Origin: Lysinibacillus sp. SGAir0095
Lineage (GTDB): Bacteria > Bacillota > Bacilli > Bacillales_A > Planococcaceae
DNA length: 64,000 nt
Assembly: GCF_005491425.1 (NCBI RefSeq)
Contig: NZ_CP028083.1
Span: 2,256,001-2,320,000, forward strand
Direction: 5' to 3'
Under the pieces are notes generated by a model. The model saw only the letters and a list, made by a program, of their open reading frames with translations, was not told where the DNA came from and ran no database searches. A program made the position numbers and the translations under genes. Positions 35,231 through 44,178 of this stretch are shown here, in pieces (position 1 is the stretch's first letter; each line of letters opens with the position of its first letter).

Positions 35231-36010
35231 TTATTTCAAATAAAACAATCCACCGTTAATTATTTCTACTTTTATACGTGGGTTAAACCGTTCTTTCAAA
35301 CCCTTTTTCTCTATTTCATAGCTTCCTGGCTTATCTTCCACACCTTCATAGAAAAAGTTGAGTACTTCCAATTCCTTTTCCCATCTTTTTTTTGCTTCTT
35401 CCGCCCACGAATGATCATCATTTTGTATAATATTTTGAATCATAGAGTCCAGGCGTTCGAGTGCTCTTGTTGGCTTAATAATATATTGCAAACAGAATGT
35501 ATTCTCAGGAAGACTTGACTTAAGATCAAGCTGATTAATATAATCGTGGAAATTATCTTCGATCTCGCCATTAATTAAATTTATTCCTAAAGAATAAAGA
35601 ACTTCCTTCGTTCGATCGCAATAATAAGATACCTTGTAATTCACACTAAAATAAGGTGTAAGCATTCCATTTTGTTTATTTCCATTATCTTGCTGATACA
35701 TCTTCACAAATGAGCCAAGTTCTTTCGTTGTTTTAAAAATTTGATGTAATCTGCCTGACCCAAAATGAATAGTTTCACCCATAAATTGATTTTGGATTTT
35801 TGTACGATCGGTTATTAAATTTAAACGAGCTGGATTCGCAGGACTATTCGTCGCTTCGATATATTGCCAATAAAACGGCCGATTCATAATCCTTTTATCC
35901 ATATCAGTAGTTAATTGTACTGACAACATATGTCCTTCATCAAGAAGAACTTCACAATTAGTTTCTTTAAAAAATGTCTTTAAATAGTCATGAACTTGTT
36001 CTGCATACAT
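35231..36010 (-). CDS. yqhG: YqhG-family protein
   Basis: The 259-residue protein is recognised as YqhG by its N-terminus with LSVQLTTDMDKRIMNRPFYW and LNLITDRTK, and by its place next to the YqhH helicase, as in B. subtilis. The biochemical role is not known. It starts 70 bp after the helicase stop with a GGAGG site, so it is the second gene of a two-gene operon. No signal or membrane segment is seen. Confidence 0.85.
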   Translation of the reverse strand: MYAEQVHDYLKTFFKETNCEVLLDEGHMLSVQLTTDMDKRIMNRPFYWQYIEATNSPANPARLNLITDRTKIQNQFMGETIHFGSGRLHQIFKTTKELGSFVKMYQQDNGNKQNGMLTPYFSVNYKVSYYCDRTKEVLYSLGINLINGEIEDNFHDYINQLDLKSSLPENTFCLQYIIKPTRALERLDSMIQNIIQNDDHSWAEEAKKRWEKELEVLNFFYEGVEDKPGSYEIEKKGLKERFNPRIKVEIINGGLFYLK

Positions 36011-36080
36011 TTTTATGCTTCCTCCTTTTGTTCATTACACTATCATTCATTCCTTTTTAGATTTAACTATAAATTTTTAA

Positions 36081-37604
36081 CTATGCTTTCCTAGTTAAAA
36101 TATCATCTAAATCCCCTACCACTTTTTCAAAGACATCAATTTTACTGCCAAGTAAATCTAATATCTTTTGCTCAATGGTATTCTCAATAGCTAAATTATA
36201 GATATGCACATCTTCTTCTTGGCCCAGTCGATGTACACGTCCAATTCGCTGTTCGAGTTTCATGGGATTCCACGGTAAATCATAATTGATTACGTGATGA
36301 CAAAATTGAAGGTTAATCCCCTCGCCACCTGATTCTGTAGCAATTAATACCTGATCTCTTTCACGGAATAATTGCTTGACCCAGTCACGTTTACTTTTAC
36401 TAAATTTCCCGTTAAACAATACACTTGTGATACCTTTTGTATAGAGGTACCACTGCAGATATGCTTGTGTAGCACGGTACTCTGTAAAAATAATAACCTT
36501 ATTGTTTGCTTTTTCAATAATTTCAAGTACTTTTTCAGCTTTTGAGTTAATTTCGAGCTTCATAAGCTTTTCAATAATGGCTTCAATATAATCACTTTCT
36601 TCTTTTGTAATGCATTTTTGAATCATTTTATTAAGCGTTAAAAAGGTTGCTTCTTTACTACTACACATTTCCTTGAGTAAAGTGACCATCGTAAAGGAAC
36701 TAGAAAAGACAGATGACACAGTTTTTAATTCACTAATCATGTCATAGACTTCTCTTTCTTTTGCAGTGTACTGGATTGGTATTGTTTCAACCTTACGACT
36801 TGTCCATTCAATACCAGTATCTTGCCTTCTATTCCTTACCATTACCTGATTAACCAGTTCTTTTAAATACTTTTCCCCTTCTATTGAATTTTTTGTAGCA
36901 GAAAAGGAGGCTTGAAAAGATTCATAATTACCGAGATGACCAGGCTTCAATAAAGAAACCAGATAAAAAATTTCAAAAACATCATTTTGTATAGGTGTAG
37001 CTGTTAATAATAAACAAAACTTCTTTTTCAAGCTTTGTACAAACTCATAGATTTGAGTCTTATGATTTTTTAGTTTATGCGCCTCATCAATAATAATCAT
37101 GTCATAGTCTTGTTCATAAATTTTCTCCCGATGTGGGCTCTTTTTAGCTGTATCCATACTCATTACAACTACATCATAGCTCTCAATAGGCGTATTTTTA
37201 CGATAGGCAATTGCAGGTATGAAAAATCGGATATTTAATTCTGTTACCCATTGATTTTGTAAGGACGCAGGCACTAAAATCAATACCTTTTTTACAATTC
37301 CCCGAATCATATATTCCTTCATAATAAGTCCTGCTTCAATCGTTTTACCTAAACCAACTTCATCAGCTAAAATCGCTTTTCCATTCATTTTTTCAATAAC
37401 AGTTTGAGCAGCTTCAATCTGATGTGGCAGGGGCTGTATATTCGTTAAAAATTTCGGCGCCTGTAACCCTGAAAATTCAGGTATTAAATTCATTTTTTCG
37501 ATTTCATAGCTCATGTTATAAAGCGTCCAACTATCCCATGGACCATCCTTGTCAAAGCGTTCGATAAAGTCCTCTCGCCAATTTGAAGACCTTTCAATTA
37601 TCAT
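36081..37604 (-). CDS. yqhH: SNF2-family DEAD/DEAH helicase YqhH
   Basis: The 507-residue ATPase has the SNF2/RapA motif series: ADEVGLGKTIEAG (Walker A, about residues 78-90), LVPASLQNQW, DEAHKLKN (motif II), LLTATPIQND (III), VIIFTEYRATQAYL (IV), ATESGGEGINLQFC (V) and QRIGRVHRLGQ (VI). Such proteins move along duplex DNA or remodel RNA polymerase. ATG 37604 has GCGAGGTG 7 nt upstream; a frame extension of 17 codons is rejected. The glycine-cleavage genes that lie divergently in B. subtilis are not present here. Confidence 0.92.
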   Translation of the reverse strand: MIIERSSNWREDFIERFDKDGPWDSWTLYNMSYEIEKMNLIPEFSGLQAPKFLTNIQPLPHQIEAAQTVIEKMNGKAILADEVGLGKTIEAGLIMKEYMIRGIVKKVLILVPASLQNQWVTELNIRFFIPAIAYRKNTPIESYDVVVMSMDTAKKSPHREKIYEQDYDMIIIDEAHKLKNHKTQIYEFVQSLKKKFCLLLTATPIQNDVFEIFYLVSLLKPGHLGNYESFQASFSATKNSIEGEKYLKELVNQVMVRNRRQDTGIEWTSRKVETIPIQYTAKEREVYDMISELKTVSSVFSSSFTMVTLLKEMCSSKEATFLTLNKMIQKCITKEESDYIEAIIEKLMKLEINSKAEKVLEIIEKANNKVIIFTEYRATQAYLQWYLYTKGITSVLFNGKFSKSKRDWVKQLFRERDQVLIATESGGEGINLQFCHHVINYDLPWNPMKLEQRIGRVHRLGQEEDVHIYNLAIENTIEQKILDLLGSKIDVFEKVVGDLDDILTRKA

Positions 37605-37676
37605 AACAACACCTCGCTTGTTGTACCTTTTAGGTTGTCCAAAATTATGGAACATATGAATTTTTAATTATTAATT

Positions 37677-37718
37677 ATTACTTATTACTTATTACTTATT
37701 ACTTATTACTTATTACTT
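37677..37718. repeat. Heptanucleotide simple repeat, six units
   Basis: Six perfect copies of ATTACTT lie in tandem, preceded by degenerate copies (ATTAATT) from about 37662. The tract is between the divergent starts of yqhH (37604) and the gene at 37813, within the likely promoter zone. Confidence 0.95.
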
Positions 37719-37812
37719 ATAAGGATATCTATTTTTTAAGAATCTATTTGTATGTTTGCCAAAAAAGTACGCATCTTTTATATAAGTGTCCTATTTTAAA
37801 GGAGAATCAATA

Positions 37813-38340
37813 ATGAAAGGGTTTATATCTATTGGCTTTGTATTAGTAATTGGAGTATTCGGGATTTTCTATCTAACGGATTATTATAAAATTAATAAAG
37901 AGGCATATGAGGTTAGAGCATTTCAAAATTTATTAAATGAAGAATTTTTTCCAGTACTAAATGATGCCTTTGCACATATGGATCAGGCTGCAGATGAATT
38001 GGAAGAAAAGACCTTTATAGACTGGTACCTACAAGCAGGAGGCAGGGACGAAAATGCAGAGCTACAAGAAAAGATAGAAGAAACGAGAAATACAGTATTA
38101 GAGGAGGAAGTAAAAGGAACCACTTCCGTTCCATTAAAGAAAAATATACTTGAACAAATTGCTGCGTTAGAGGAAACTTTAATGTTATTATCTACAGCTG
38201 CAGAAACCGATGAAGATCCGTATTCTCTGATACATGAGCAATTTACTTATAAAATAGATGAACTCTATTCTTTGTCGGAACAAATGGATCTGCTACTGGA
38301 TGAAAATAATTCAATAAAAGAAAAAACGGGCAGTATTTAA
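37813..38340 (+). CDS. Hypothetical membrane-anchored coiled-coil protein
   Basis: The 175-residue protein has one N-terminal membrane segment (GFISIGFVLVIGVFGIFYL). A long acidic helical domain follows, with the coiled-coil-like stretches FAHMDQAADELEEKT and ELQEKIEETRNTVLEEEV. ATG 37813 has AAAGGAG 8 nt upstream; an in-frame start nine codons before lacks this. No family is recognised. Its TAA shares the sequence TTTAAA with the stop of the convergent SRPBCC gene. Confidence 0.75.
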   Translation: MKGFISIGFVLVIGVFGIFYLTDYYKINKEAYEVRAFQNLLNEEFFPVLNDAFAHMDQAADELEEKTFIDWYLQAGGRDENAELQEKIEETRNTVLEEEVKGTTSVPLKKNILEQIAALEETLMLLSTAAETDEDPYSLIHEQFTYKIDELYSLSEQMDLLLDENNSIKEKTGSI

Positions 38341-38350
38341 AGCTGCCCGC
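38321..38350 (-). terminator. Terminator containing the stop codons of two convergent genes
   Basis: CGGGCAG (38327-38333) and CTGCCCG (38343-38349) form the stem. The loop holds TTTAAA with both TAA stops, and the minus-strand reading ends in TTTTTT. Confidence 0.85.
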
Positions 38351-38807
38351 TTGATTGTAATTTTTGTCCTTCTGCTACTTTCTTAACTCTCTCAACAAAT
38401 TGTATAACAACCTTATCTGACCCTAATTTTACTAGTGGTTTCAAAAACCATTTTAGAGGTGTATTTGTCGTTGTGTATTTAAAATATGTTCGATCAGAAT
38501 CGATACCTTTCAACTCATATTGTGCTGTAATTTCAAACATGTTAGCTAGAGTAAAACCAACTTTTAATTTCTTATTATTTTCGTCATCAATATATTCTAG
38601 CGTCTCTACTTCATATTCTTGTACGCGACTCCCTTCGCGATACTTCTGAAGATAGATACTCCCAACCTTTTCTGAAGTAATTTTGATTGGTTCTTGTGCT
38701 ACTACTTGAGGCATAATTTTTTGTATTTCTTCTAAATCACCATTTAATAATTGCCATACTTCTTCAATTTGAACATTTATCTCGATATCCTTTGACCAAG
38801 ATTTCAT
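38337..38807 (-). CDS. SRPBCC-family (START/polyketide-cyclase fold) protein
   Basis: The 156-residue protein looks like a helix-grip lipid/ligand-binding domain. It starts SKDIEINVQIEEVWQLLNGDLEEIQKIMP, has central strands YLQKYREGSRVQEYEVETLEYID, and a long C-terminal helix VIQFVERVKKVAEGQ. Relatives bind hydrophobic ligands; the role is unknown. TGGAGGAA precedes the ATG. It overlaps the stop of the facing gene by four bases. Confidence 0.75.
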   Translation of the reverse strand: MKSWSKDIEINVQIEEVWQLLNGDLEEIQKIMPQVVAQEPIKITSEKVGSIYLQKYREGSRVQEYEVETLEYIDDENNKKLKVGFTLANMFEITAQYELKGIDSDRTYFKYTTTNTPLKWFLKPLVKLGSDKVVIQFVERVKKVAEGQKLQSSGQL

Positions 38808-39579
38808 GAAATTCCTCCAATTAAAACATTTTCTTCATCATATAATTTTCCAACGAATATTTCCATTTCATTGTTTGAAAACGGAGGATCTATCCCCTTA
38901 TATAACAATAAGTCTTAATGTATTTTGATGGGAACTAAATCTACATTTCTTATCAGAATCTCCCATAAGTATATAAAAAAAGAAAAATATTGTAAATTAA
39001 TTATCTATCTATTAAAATTATTTAGTAAAGCCTTTGTATACTATTTTATACATTTTCTCTAATCATTTGGTATTTGTTTCCGATTTAGAAACTACCTTCA
39101 ACTAACAATAGGAAAATTTAATAATAAAGCTTAATTTTGCGTACAAAATAAGTTTATTAATATAGTAAATTTGTGAAAAAATTTTAAATTTTCAAACTAT
39201 TTAAATCGTCTTATTCTTTCAAATTTCAACTCATTTTTTTCTAAAAAAATCGTCAATTTTCGAGCTTTTGTCGACTTGATAAAACAACTTTTTGACAAAA
39301 AAAATGACTTTTAATTCAAACTGAAAACAAGTCTTGAATATTTCTTTTATAGACTCTATCAAGGTTTTCCTTGCGTTACGCAGTTATAAATTATTATTAC
39401 TCCTCTGTTAGAAATAATGATTAAAGAATATTAATGCTAAATGTGACAAAATTGTGAATTTCTAATTATCAACCACGAACCGACATAATTTTCAAAAGAA
39501 GTAATATACAATTACTAAGGTATTAACAAATTATATTAAGCAATTAATATAATAAAAAAACCATGGGGGATTACTTGAA
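38808..39579. other. AT-rich intergenic stretch of about 770 bp
   Basis: No convincing frame or RNA gene was seen. Two sequences like the Spo0A box are present: TTTGTCGAC at 39267-39275 and TTTGTCAAA at 39299-39291 on the minus strand. In DNA this AT-rich they may be chance. The last 100 bp must hold the promoter of the Spo0E-like gene. Confidence 0.5.
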
Positions 39580-39744
39580 ATGAGAAGTAAATTTTACAGA
39601 CAAATTTTGAAGCTACTAATTGAAATGAAAAGGAAAGATATGTATAAAAAAGCAAATAATCTCGGCTTCACACATCCAGAAACTGTTACTTGCAGTCAGG
39701 AACTTGATGCATTGCTTAATATATACAGCCATAAAGTAGCTTAA
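39580..39744 (+). CDS. Spo0E-like aspartyl-phosphate phosphatase
   Basis: The 54-residue peptide has the two-helix hairpin layout of the Spo0E family and the signature SQELDALLNIY near its C-terminus, equivalent to SxxLDxLI/N. Family members dephosphorylate Spo0A~P and hold back sporulation. ATG 39580 follows GGGGG by about 10 nt. A strong terminator lies 50 bp beyond the stop. This is one of the clearest signs that the host forms spores. Confidence 0.88.
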   Translation: MRSKFYRQILKLLIEMKRKDMYKKANNLGFTHPETVTCSQELDALLNIYSHKVA

Positions 39745-39794
39745 GGGTTAAGGAGGAATTTTTATTAATACAAAAGCATATAAATCCGATTATG

Positions 39795-39833
39795 AACCCA
39801 GTTAGACAAGAGTTAATCTGTCTAACTGGGTTT
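39795..39833 (+). terminator. Terminator of the Spo0E-like gene
   Basis: AACCCAGTTAGACA and TGTCTAACTGGGTT form a perfect 14-bp stem with a 10-nt loop. Confidence 0.85.
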
Positions 39834-39886
39834 AAATTATTTAGATTTGACATTTCGACTATATCGATTTAATAAGGAGTTATTTT

Positions 39887-41056
39887 ATGGAAGAAAACAA
39901 CCCGAAAATTGTGAACTCCCCTCTTATTACACTTATCTTAACCTTTGCTGGACTTACTATATTAATGTCTATGTATATAACTATCCCACTCACAGCTACC
40001 TGGATTTCTGAATTTTCCATTAATGAAACGGAAGCTATTTGGTTAAGTAGCGCCTTTTCACTTTGCTATGCCTTTTCAAGCTTAATCTATGGGCCTCTGT
40101 CAGATCGCTTAGGAAGAAAAGTATTTTTAGTATCTGGCATCACTTTTCTTACACTCATCACCATTCTATGCGCTTTTGTCAAAAATTATGAGCTACTTCT
40201 TATCCTTCGAATCTTGCAAGCTGCAGGTGCATCTGCATTTGTCCCTATTTCCTTAGTATATATTGCAGACGTTTTACCACCTGAAAATAGACTTAAGACT
40301 TTGGGATTCGTTTCTTCGTCATTTTTGATTGCTAGTGTAGTGGCACAAGTTTTTTCAGTACTTGTTGAAGACGCTTTAGGTTGGAACTATATATTTCTAC
40401 TATTAGGAGCTTTTTATTTAATTACAACAATACTTACAATTTTTTGTTTGCCAAAAGAAAAAAGAGTTGTACAAGATATTTCTATCTTTGAAAGTTTTAT
40501 TAATATTAAAAATTTGTTCTTAAATCGATCACTTTGTATTTCTTTTCTTATTTCTCTAATGCTGCTTTTCTCTTTAATTGGTATGTATACTATCTTGGGA
40601 ACATACCTTGCAGAAGCACCGTTTCATTTTACAAATGATCAAATACTTACAGTTCGAGGCATTGGTTTAATTTCTGTAGTAACAAGTCTTTTCGCCAGTA
40701 ATATTACAAAAAAATTTGGAGTCAATCGCTCCGTCCGGGGAAGCTTACTGATAGCTTCACTCTCATTATTTTTAATGGGGATTAGCCAGAGCCCACTTTT
40801 ATCTATCCTGTTTAGTTTATTTTTCGTAGCCTGTATTGCATTACTTGTTCCTGTGAATATCTCTCTTATAAATAAAAATGGTGCTGCACAAAGGGGAACA
40901 GCCATTCTTTTTAATGCTTTTATTCTTTTTGTCGGTGCTAGTTTTGGACCAATGCTTGCCACACTATTAATGGAGCAAACTAATTCTTTTATTAGCCTAA
41001 CGATATTTAGCATCATCCTGTTGATTGGCTTTGTTGGAGCGATTTTCTTAGACTAA
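39887..41056 (+). CDS. MFS transporter, DHA1 type
   Basis: The 389-residue protein has about 12 membrane helices and the motif A GPLSDRLGRKVFLVSG after the second helix. The antiporter-type segment ILRILQAAGASAFVPISLVYIADVLPPENR marks the DHA1 drug/H+ group (Bcr/YttB-like). The substrate is unknown. AAGGAG lies before the ATG. It is monocistronic, with a TTGACA at 39846-39851 as a possible -35 and a terminator shared with the next gene. Confidence 0.9.
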   Translation: MEENNPKIVNSPLITLILTFAGLTILMSMYITIPLTATWISEFSINETEAIWLSSAFSLCYAFSSLIYGPLSDRLGRKVFLVSGITFLTLITILCAFVKNYELLLILRILQAAGASAFVPISLVYIADVLPPENRLKTLGFVSSSFLIASVVAQVFSVLVEDALGWNYIFLLLGAFYLITTILTIFCLPKEKRVVQDISIFESFINIKNLFLNRSLCISFLISLMLLFSLIGMYTILGTYLAEAPFHFTNDQILTVRGIGLISVVTSLFASNITKKFGVNRSVRGSLLIASLSLFLMGISQSPLLSILFSLFFVACIALLVPVNISLINKNGAAQRGTAILFNAFILFVGASFGPMLATLLMEQTNSFISLTIFSIILLIGFVGAIFLD

Positions 41057-41083
41057 TACTAAAAGATCAATGTAAACTAGAAA

Positions 41084-41123
41084 AAATGTCCCACCATTTG
41101 GACTACAAACCGGCGGGACATTT
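41084..41123. terminator. Terminator between convergent genes
   Basis: AAATGTCCC-a-CC pairs with GG-c-GGGACATTT; A/T-rich on both sides, 28 bp after the MFS stop. Confidence 0.8.
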
Positions 41124-41126
41124 CTC

Positions 41127-41384
41127 TTAGTTTAACGATTTACTTAAAGCTGAAAATTGTAGTTTGAGTAACTCTTCCTCTAAATTTTGACACTGTTTTT
41201 CTATAGTGTTAAACACATCATTAATAAGTGTATTAAAAATAATAGGTGAAATTGTTTCATTAAAAAACTTTAAGATCCTTTCAATTTCTAATTCAGTCAA
41301 TTCTTCTTTTCTCTCGTTTAAAAAAAATGTATGTAGCTCTTGAATTATAAATTGATATTGTTCCTTAGATAGATTTTTTAACAT
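41127..41384 (-). CDS. DUF2164-family protein
   Basis: The 85-residue protein fits DUF2164. It has LSKEQYQFIIQELHTFFLNERKEELTELEIERILKFF (split here as helices 1-2), then an ISPIIFNTLINDVFNTIE helix. It is all-helical with no membrane segment; function unknown. The ATG follows AGGGGA by 9 nt. It sits alone between a terminator and a 208-bp AT-rich gap. Confidence 0.75.
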   Translation of the reverse strand: MLKNLSKEQYQFIIQELHTFFLNERKEELTELEIERILKFFNETISPIIFNTLINDVFNTIEKQCQNLEEELLKLQFSALSKSLN

Positions 41385-41592
41385 TTTTTTAATCCCCTAT
41401 TCTATGTGTAATTATTAAAATATTCGAAATAATCAGTTTTATATTCGGATGAAAAGTTACAATTATTTTATAAAATTTTACAATTATTTTCTACAATTTA
41501 TTAAAATTTCTTATATTCTAATTTTTGCTTGAAACCCTTAATAATTTGTAAACGTATAAAAGAAGATTCCGAATTAATAGGAGGAGACTCAT

Positions 41593-41985
41593 ATGAAAAC
41601 TATAACTAAAAAACGAAGAAATGCCTTTTTAATTGATTTAGCTATATCAGGTGTTGTGAATCTCGGTGTAGAATATTTCTTAAGAAAGAAAATAAAAAAT
41701 GAGGCTTTTCATGCACTAGTAACACCTACCGCTGTTTTATGGACACTGGAGTATTTACAATTACGTAAAAATGGACAAACTCTTGGATACAAAGCAACAG
41801 GACTAATAGTAGAAAATACAAATGGGACAGACCTGACAACTGACCAACTATTAAAACGTATGGCCTATCGAGATTTCATCTGCACTGCTGATTATTTTTT
41901 TAAAAGAAAATCCTTCGAGGGTCAAGATGGAGAAGTTCTTCCCCATGACCGAATTGCTGGAACAGTTGTGAAAGAGGTTCAATAA
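41593..41985 (+). CDS. RDD-family membrane protein, short
   Basis: The 130-residue protein has the RDD hallmarks: RRNAFLIDLAIS at the start of the first helix, a second helix about ALVTPTAVLWTLEYL, and RKNGQTLGYKATGL after it. The R, D and D residues give the family name. RDD proteins include a Na+(Li+,K+)/H+ antiporter, but most are uncharacterised. TAGGAGGAG precedes the ATG. It stands alone. Confidence 0.8.
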   Translation: MKTITKKRRNAFLIDLAISGVVNLGVEYFLRKKIKNEAFHALVTPTAVLWTLEYLQLRKNGQTLGYKATGLIVENTNGTDLTTDQLLKRMAYRDFICTADYFFKRKSFEGQDGEVLPHDRIAGTVVKEVQ

Positions 41986-41991
41986 TCGATG

Positions 41992-42024
41992 AAAGGGTCA
42001 CACTCCAATCGGGGTCGACCCTTT
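41992..42024. terminator. Terminator-like hairpin between convergent genes
   Basis: AAAGGGTC (41992-41999) pairs with GACCCTTT (42017-42024). Confidence 0.65.
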
Positions 42025-42034
42025 AGCATTAATT

Positions 42035-42820
42035 TTAGTTTTCTATCGGACTATCCACCCCAACTTTACCGGAATAGTTCTTCAATGCATCAACAAATAC
42101 AAATTCTCTTTCTGGGTATCGAAAACAAGTTAGCTTTCCTCCAAATACTGCCCCTTGATCAATATTAAGCGTGTTATTAGTCAACATTGGTTCACGTTTT
42201 GGATCATGTCCCCACACAATGAGCAACTCTCCTTTATGCTCCATGAACCAATCTCTTCTTATAGGCTTTCCCTTCTCGTCCATTCCGGCTACATCACCAT
42301 ATCGACAAAAATCTTTAATCCTTGAATTTTCTTTCCCTATAAATTCGTCTTTAATACCTGCATGTGCACAAACTACTTTATCTTTACCTTCATCTGAGAT
42401 GATATAGTGAGAAGGAGCGTTCATTAATAAAAATTTCAACTTTTCTTTTAAAGCTTTTGTTTCTTTTTCACCATGTTTATTCTGATAGTGTTTAAATTCT
42501 TCTTCGACATTTTCGTCACCATGTCTAAGTTGAACTTTCCGACCGTCTAACCAGCGTGCAATTTTCCATCCATGATTGCTATCAATCATATATGCCAAGC
42601 CTGCTTCGACATGCCTTAAAAAGAACAACATAGATTCAATTGACTGAGGTCCCCTACTCATCACGTCACCTAATGATAGAATTTTCCGCCCCTCTGGATG
42701 TATATAAAGCTCTTTTTCATTCTTTTGATAACCTAATTTATCAAGTAATGTAAGAAATTCTTCATAACAAGCATGGATATCACCAAAAATATCCAATCCA
42801 TAGCCCAATTCTATTCGCAT
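42035..42820 (-). CDS. Metallophosphoesterase, PrpE/ApaH-like
   Basis: The 261-residue calcineurin-type phosphoesterase has GDIHACYEE (metal 1), the altered second block LGDVMSRGPQS (usually GDLVDRGP), SNHG in place of GNHD/E, CAHAGI and VWGHDPKREP. The layout fits PrpE/bis(5-nucleosyl)-tetraphosphatase or Pnkp-phosphatase relatives, which split dinucleoside polyphosphates or phosphoproteins. The changed second and third blocks leave the exact activity open. AAGGGAGAGG precedes the ATG. Single gene. Confidence 0.82.
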   Translation of the reverse strand: MRIELGYGLDIFGDIHACYEEFLTLLDKLGYQKNEKELYIHPEGRKILSLGDVMSRGPQSIESMLFFLRHVEAGLAYMIDSNHGWKIARWLDGRKVQLRHGDENVEEEFKHYQNKHGEKETKALKEKLKFLLMNAPSHYIISDEGKDKVVCAHAGIKDEFIGKENSRIKDFCRYGDVAGMDEKGKPIRRDWFMEHKGELLIVWGHDPKREPMLTNNTLNIDQGAVFGGKLTCFRYPEREFVFVDALKNYSGKVGVDSPIEN

Positions 42821-42945
42821 TATAAACCTCTCCCTTTCATCGATTACTAGTAGTATGACTATCTTAGTTGGGAATTCTACATCAAAATTTAGGAATAAGT
42901 GTTTAGCTAAATATGGTAAACTATCAAAGTAAGGGGGTTATTTTT

Positions 42946-43446
42946 ATGCAAATTCGGACGATTGAATTAAGAGATACACGAAATTATCTAGATCTCAATA
43001 AAAAAATTGATGAGTCAGGTTTTATGCTCTATGAACCAGGTGAAAAACAAATTACTTTCGAACAACAAGAAAAATTTATAGAAAGAGTTCTGGCAGATCA
43101 CCGTTCAACAATGTTAGTAGCTGAAGTGGATGCTCAACTAGCCGGATTTATTGCAGCCATTGGGAATAATCTTGAGCGAACAAAACATCGAGCATCGATT
43201 GTTATCGGCTTACTTGAAGAATTCAGAGGGCAAGGAATTGGTAAATCCCTATTTGAGCAAATATTTATGTGGGCAAAGGAAGCAAACATTACACGGTTAG
43301 AGTTAACAGTGATTAAAGAAAACCAGAGAGCATTCAACTTATATCGTAAAATGGGCTTTGTCTTAGAAGGTGAAAAGGTGCACTCTTTGATGATAAATGG
43401 TAAGCCGATGAATGAATATTATCTATATAAATTATTGGAACACTAA
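42946..43446 (+). CDS. GNAT-family N-acetyltransferase
   Basis: The 166-residue enzyme has the GNAT core. A long beta strand (MLVAEVDAQLAGFIAAIG) precedes the acetyl-CoA pyrophosphate loop LEEFRGQGIGKSLFEQI (Q/RxxGxG/A). The C-terminal motif B ITRLELTVIKENQRAFNLYRKMGF follows. The substrate is unknown. ATG 42946 is preceded by AAGGGGG; eleven upstream codons in frame are rejected. Single gene, divergent from the phosphoesterase. Confidence 0.9.
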   Translation: MQIRTIELRDTRNYLDLNKKIDESGFMLYEPGEKQITFEQQEKFIERVLADHRSTMLVAEVDAQLAGFIAAIGNNLERTKHRASIVIGLLEEFRGQGIGKSLFEQIFMWAKEANITRLELTVIKENQRAFNLYRKMGFVLEGEKVHSLMINGKPMNEYYLYKLLEH

Positions 43447-43521
43447 TATCTATTTAATAGATTTTCTAAGAAGTTTTGTAAAATAAATGCAAAACTTCTT
43501 AACTATTTACTTGAAAGTATA

Positions 43522-43977
43522 TTAAATCGTTTTTTGGATATCATTCCACATTTCATGCGCTACTTCTTCATCAAATGTACTAATTAATCGATAATTTTCT
43601 TCGTCTAAAATACGGAAATGTTTACTTATTAAATTTCTTTGTAGCTTAAAACCTTTATATTCAGTTATATTCTTCCACATAATATATCCGCCCATGGTTT
43701 TTTCCTGTGGTCGGATATTCACATCTTGAACTGTTATTTCAATTACCTCTAAAGGATCTCCACCAAAGAGTTTATGTAATATGGCACTCTCACGAAATAT
43801 GGCGCAAATTGCAATTGTAGTTGTCCAATCTGACAGTGCTCTACCTTTTTCAATTTGAATAATTGTTTTCTTTGAAATCCCTATTATCTCAGCCATCTTA
43901 TCTTGTGTATAATGATTTTCTTTCCTTAGATTCTTAATATTTTCTGAAACAATTTGGATTATGAAATCCCTATCCAT
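43522..43977 (-). CDS. XRE-family transcriptional regulator with C-terminal domain
   Basis: The 151-residue protein has an N-terminal helix-turn-helix of the Cro/C1 type (IKNLRKENHYTQDKMAEIIGISKKTIIQIEKG, residues about 14-45). A separate C-terminal region of about 65 residues starts MGGYIMWKNI and is rich in aromatic residues. GAGGTGATTC precedes the ATG. No obvious target gene is near; it may autoregulate. Function unknown. Confidence 0.88.
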   Translation of the reverse strand: MDRDFIIQIVSENIKNLRKENHYTQDKMAEIIGISKKTIIQIEKGRALSDWTTTIAICAIFRESAILHKLFGGDPLEVIEITVQDVNIRPQEKTMGGYIMWKNITEYKGFKLQRNLISKHFRILDEENYRLISTFDEEVAHEMWNDIQKTI

Positions 43978-44142
43978 TGAATCACCTCAGTACTTATTAG
44001 CTAATTTTTCTTTTGTAATATTTTCTTGTAAACTCAGCTCATTATATAGACTGAAAAAAAGACAAGAAAGTTACAGTTTTTCTGATTTTTTTAAAGTTTT
44101 TTGTAAAAATATTACTTTTTTACTAAACGAGCACAAGATAAT

Positions 44143-44167
44143 ACTCAGTTCATGTGTTGAACTGAGT
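44143..44167 (-). terminator. Hairpin after the MOSC gene
   Basis: ACTCAGTTCA and TGAACTGAGT form a perfect 10-bp stem with a 5-nt loop. There is no T-run, so termination is only likely. Confidence 0.5.
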
Positions 44168-44178
44168 ACCCATTTTCT

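Noticed and set aside
37605..37812. Glycine riboswitch expected next to yqhH
   Set aside because: The region holds only the ATTACTT tract and AT-rich DNA; no aptamer-like structure or gcvT start was found.
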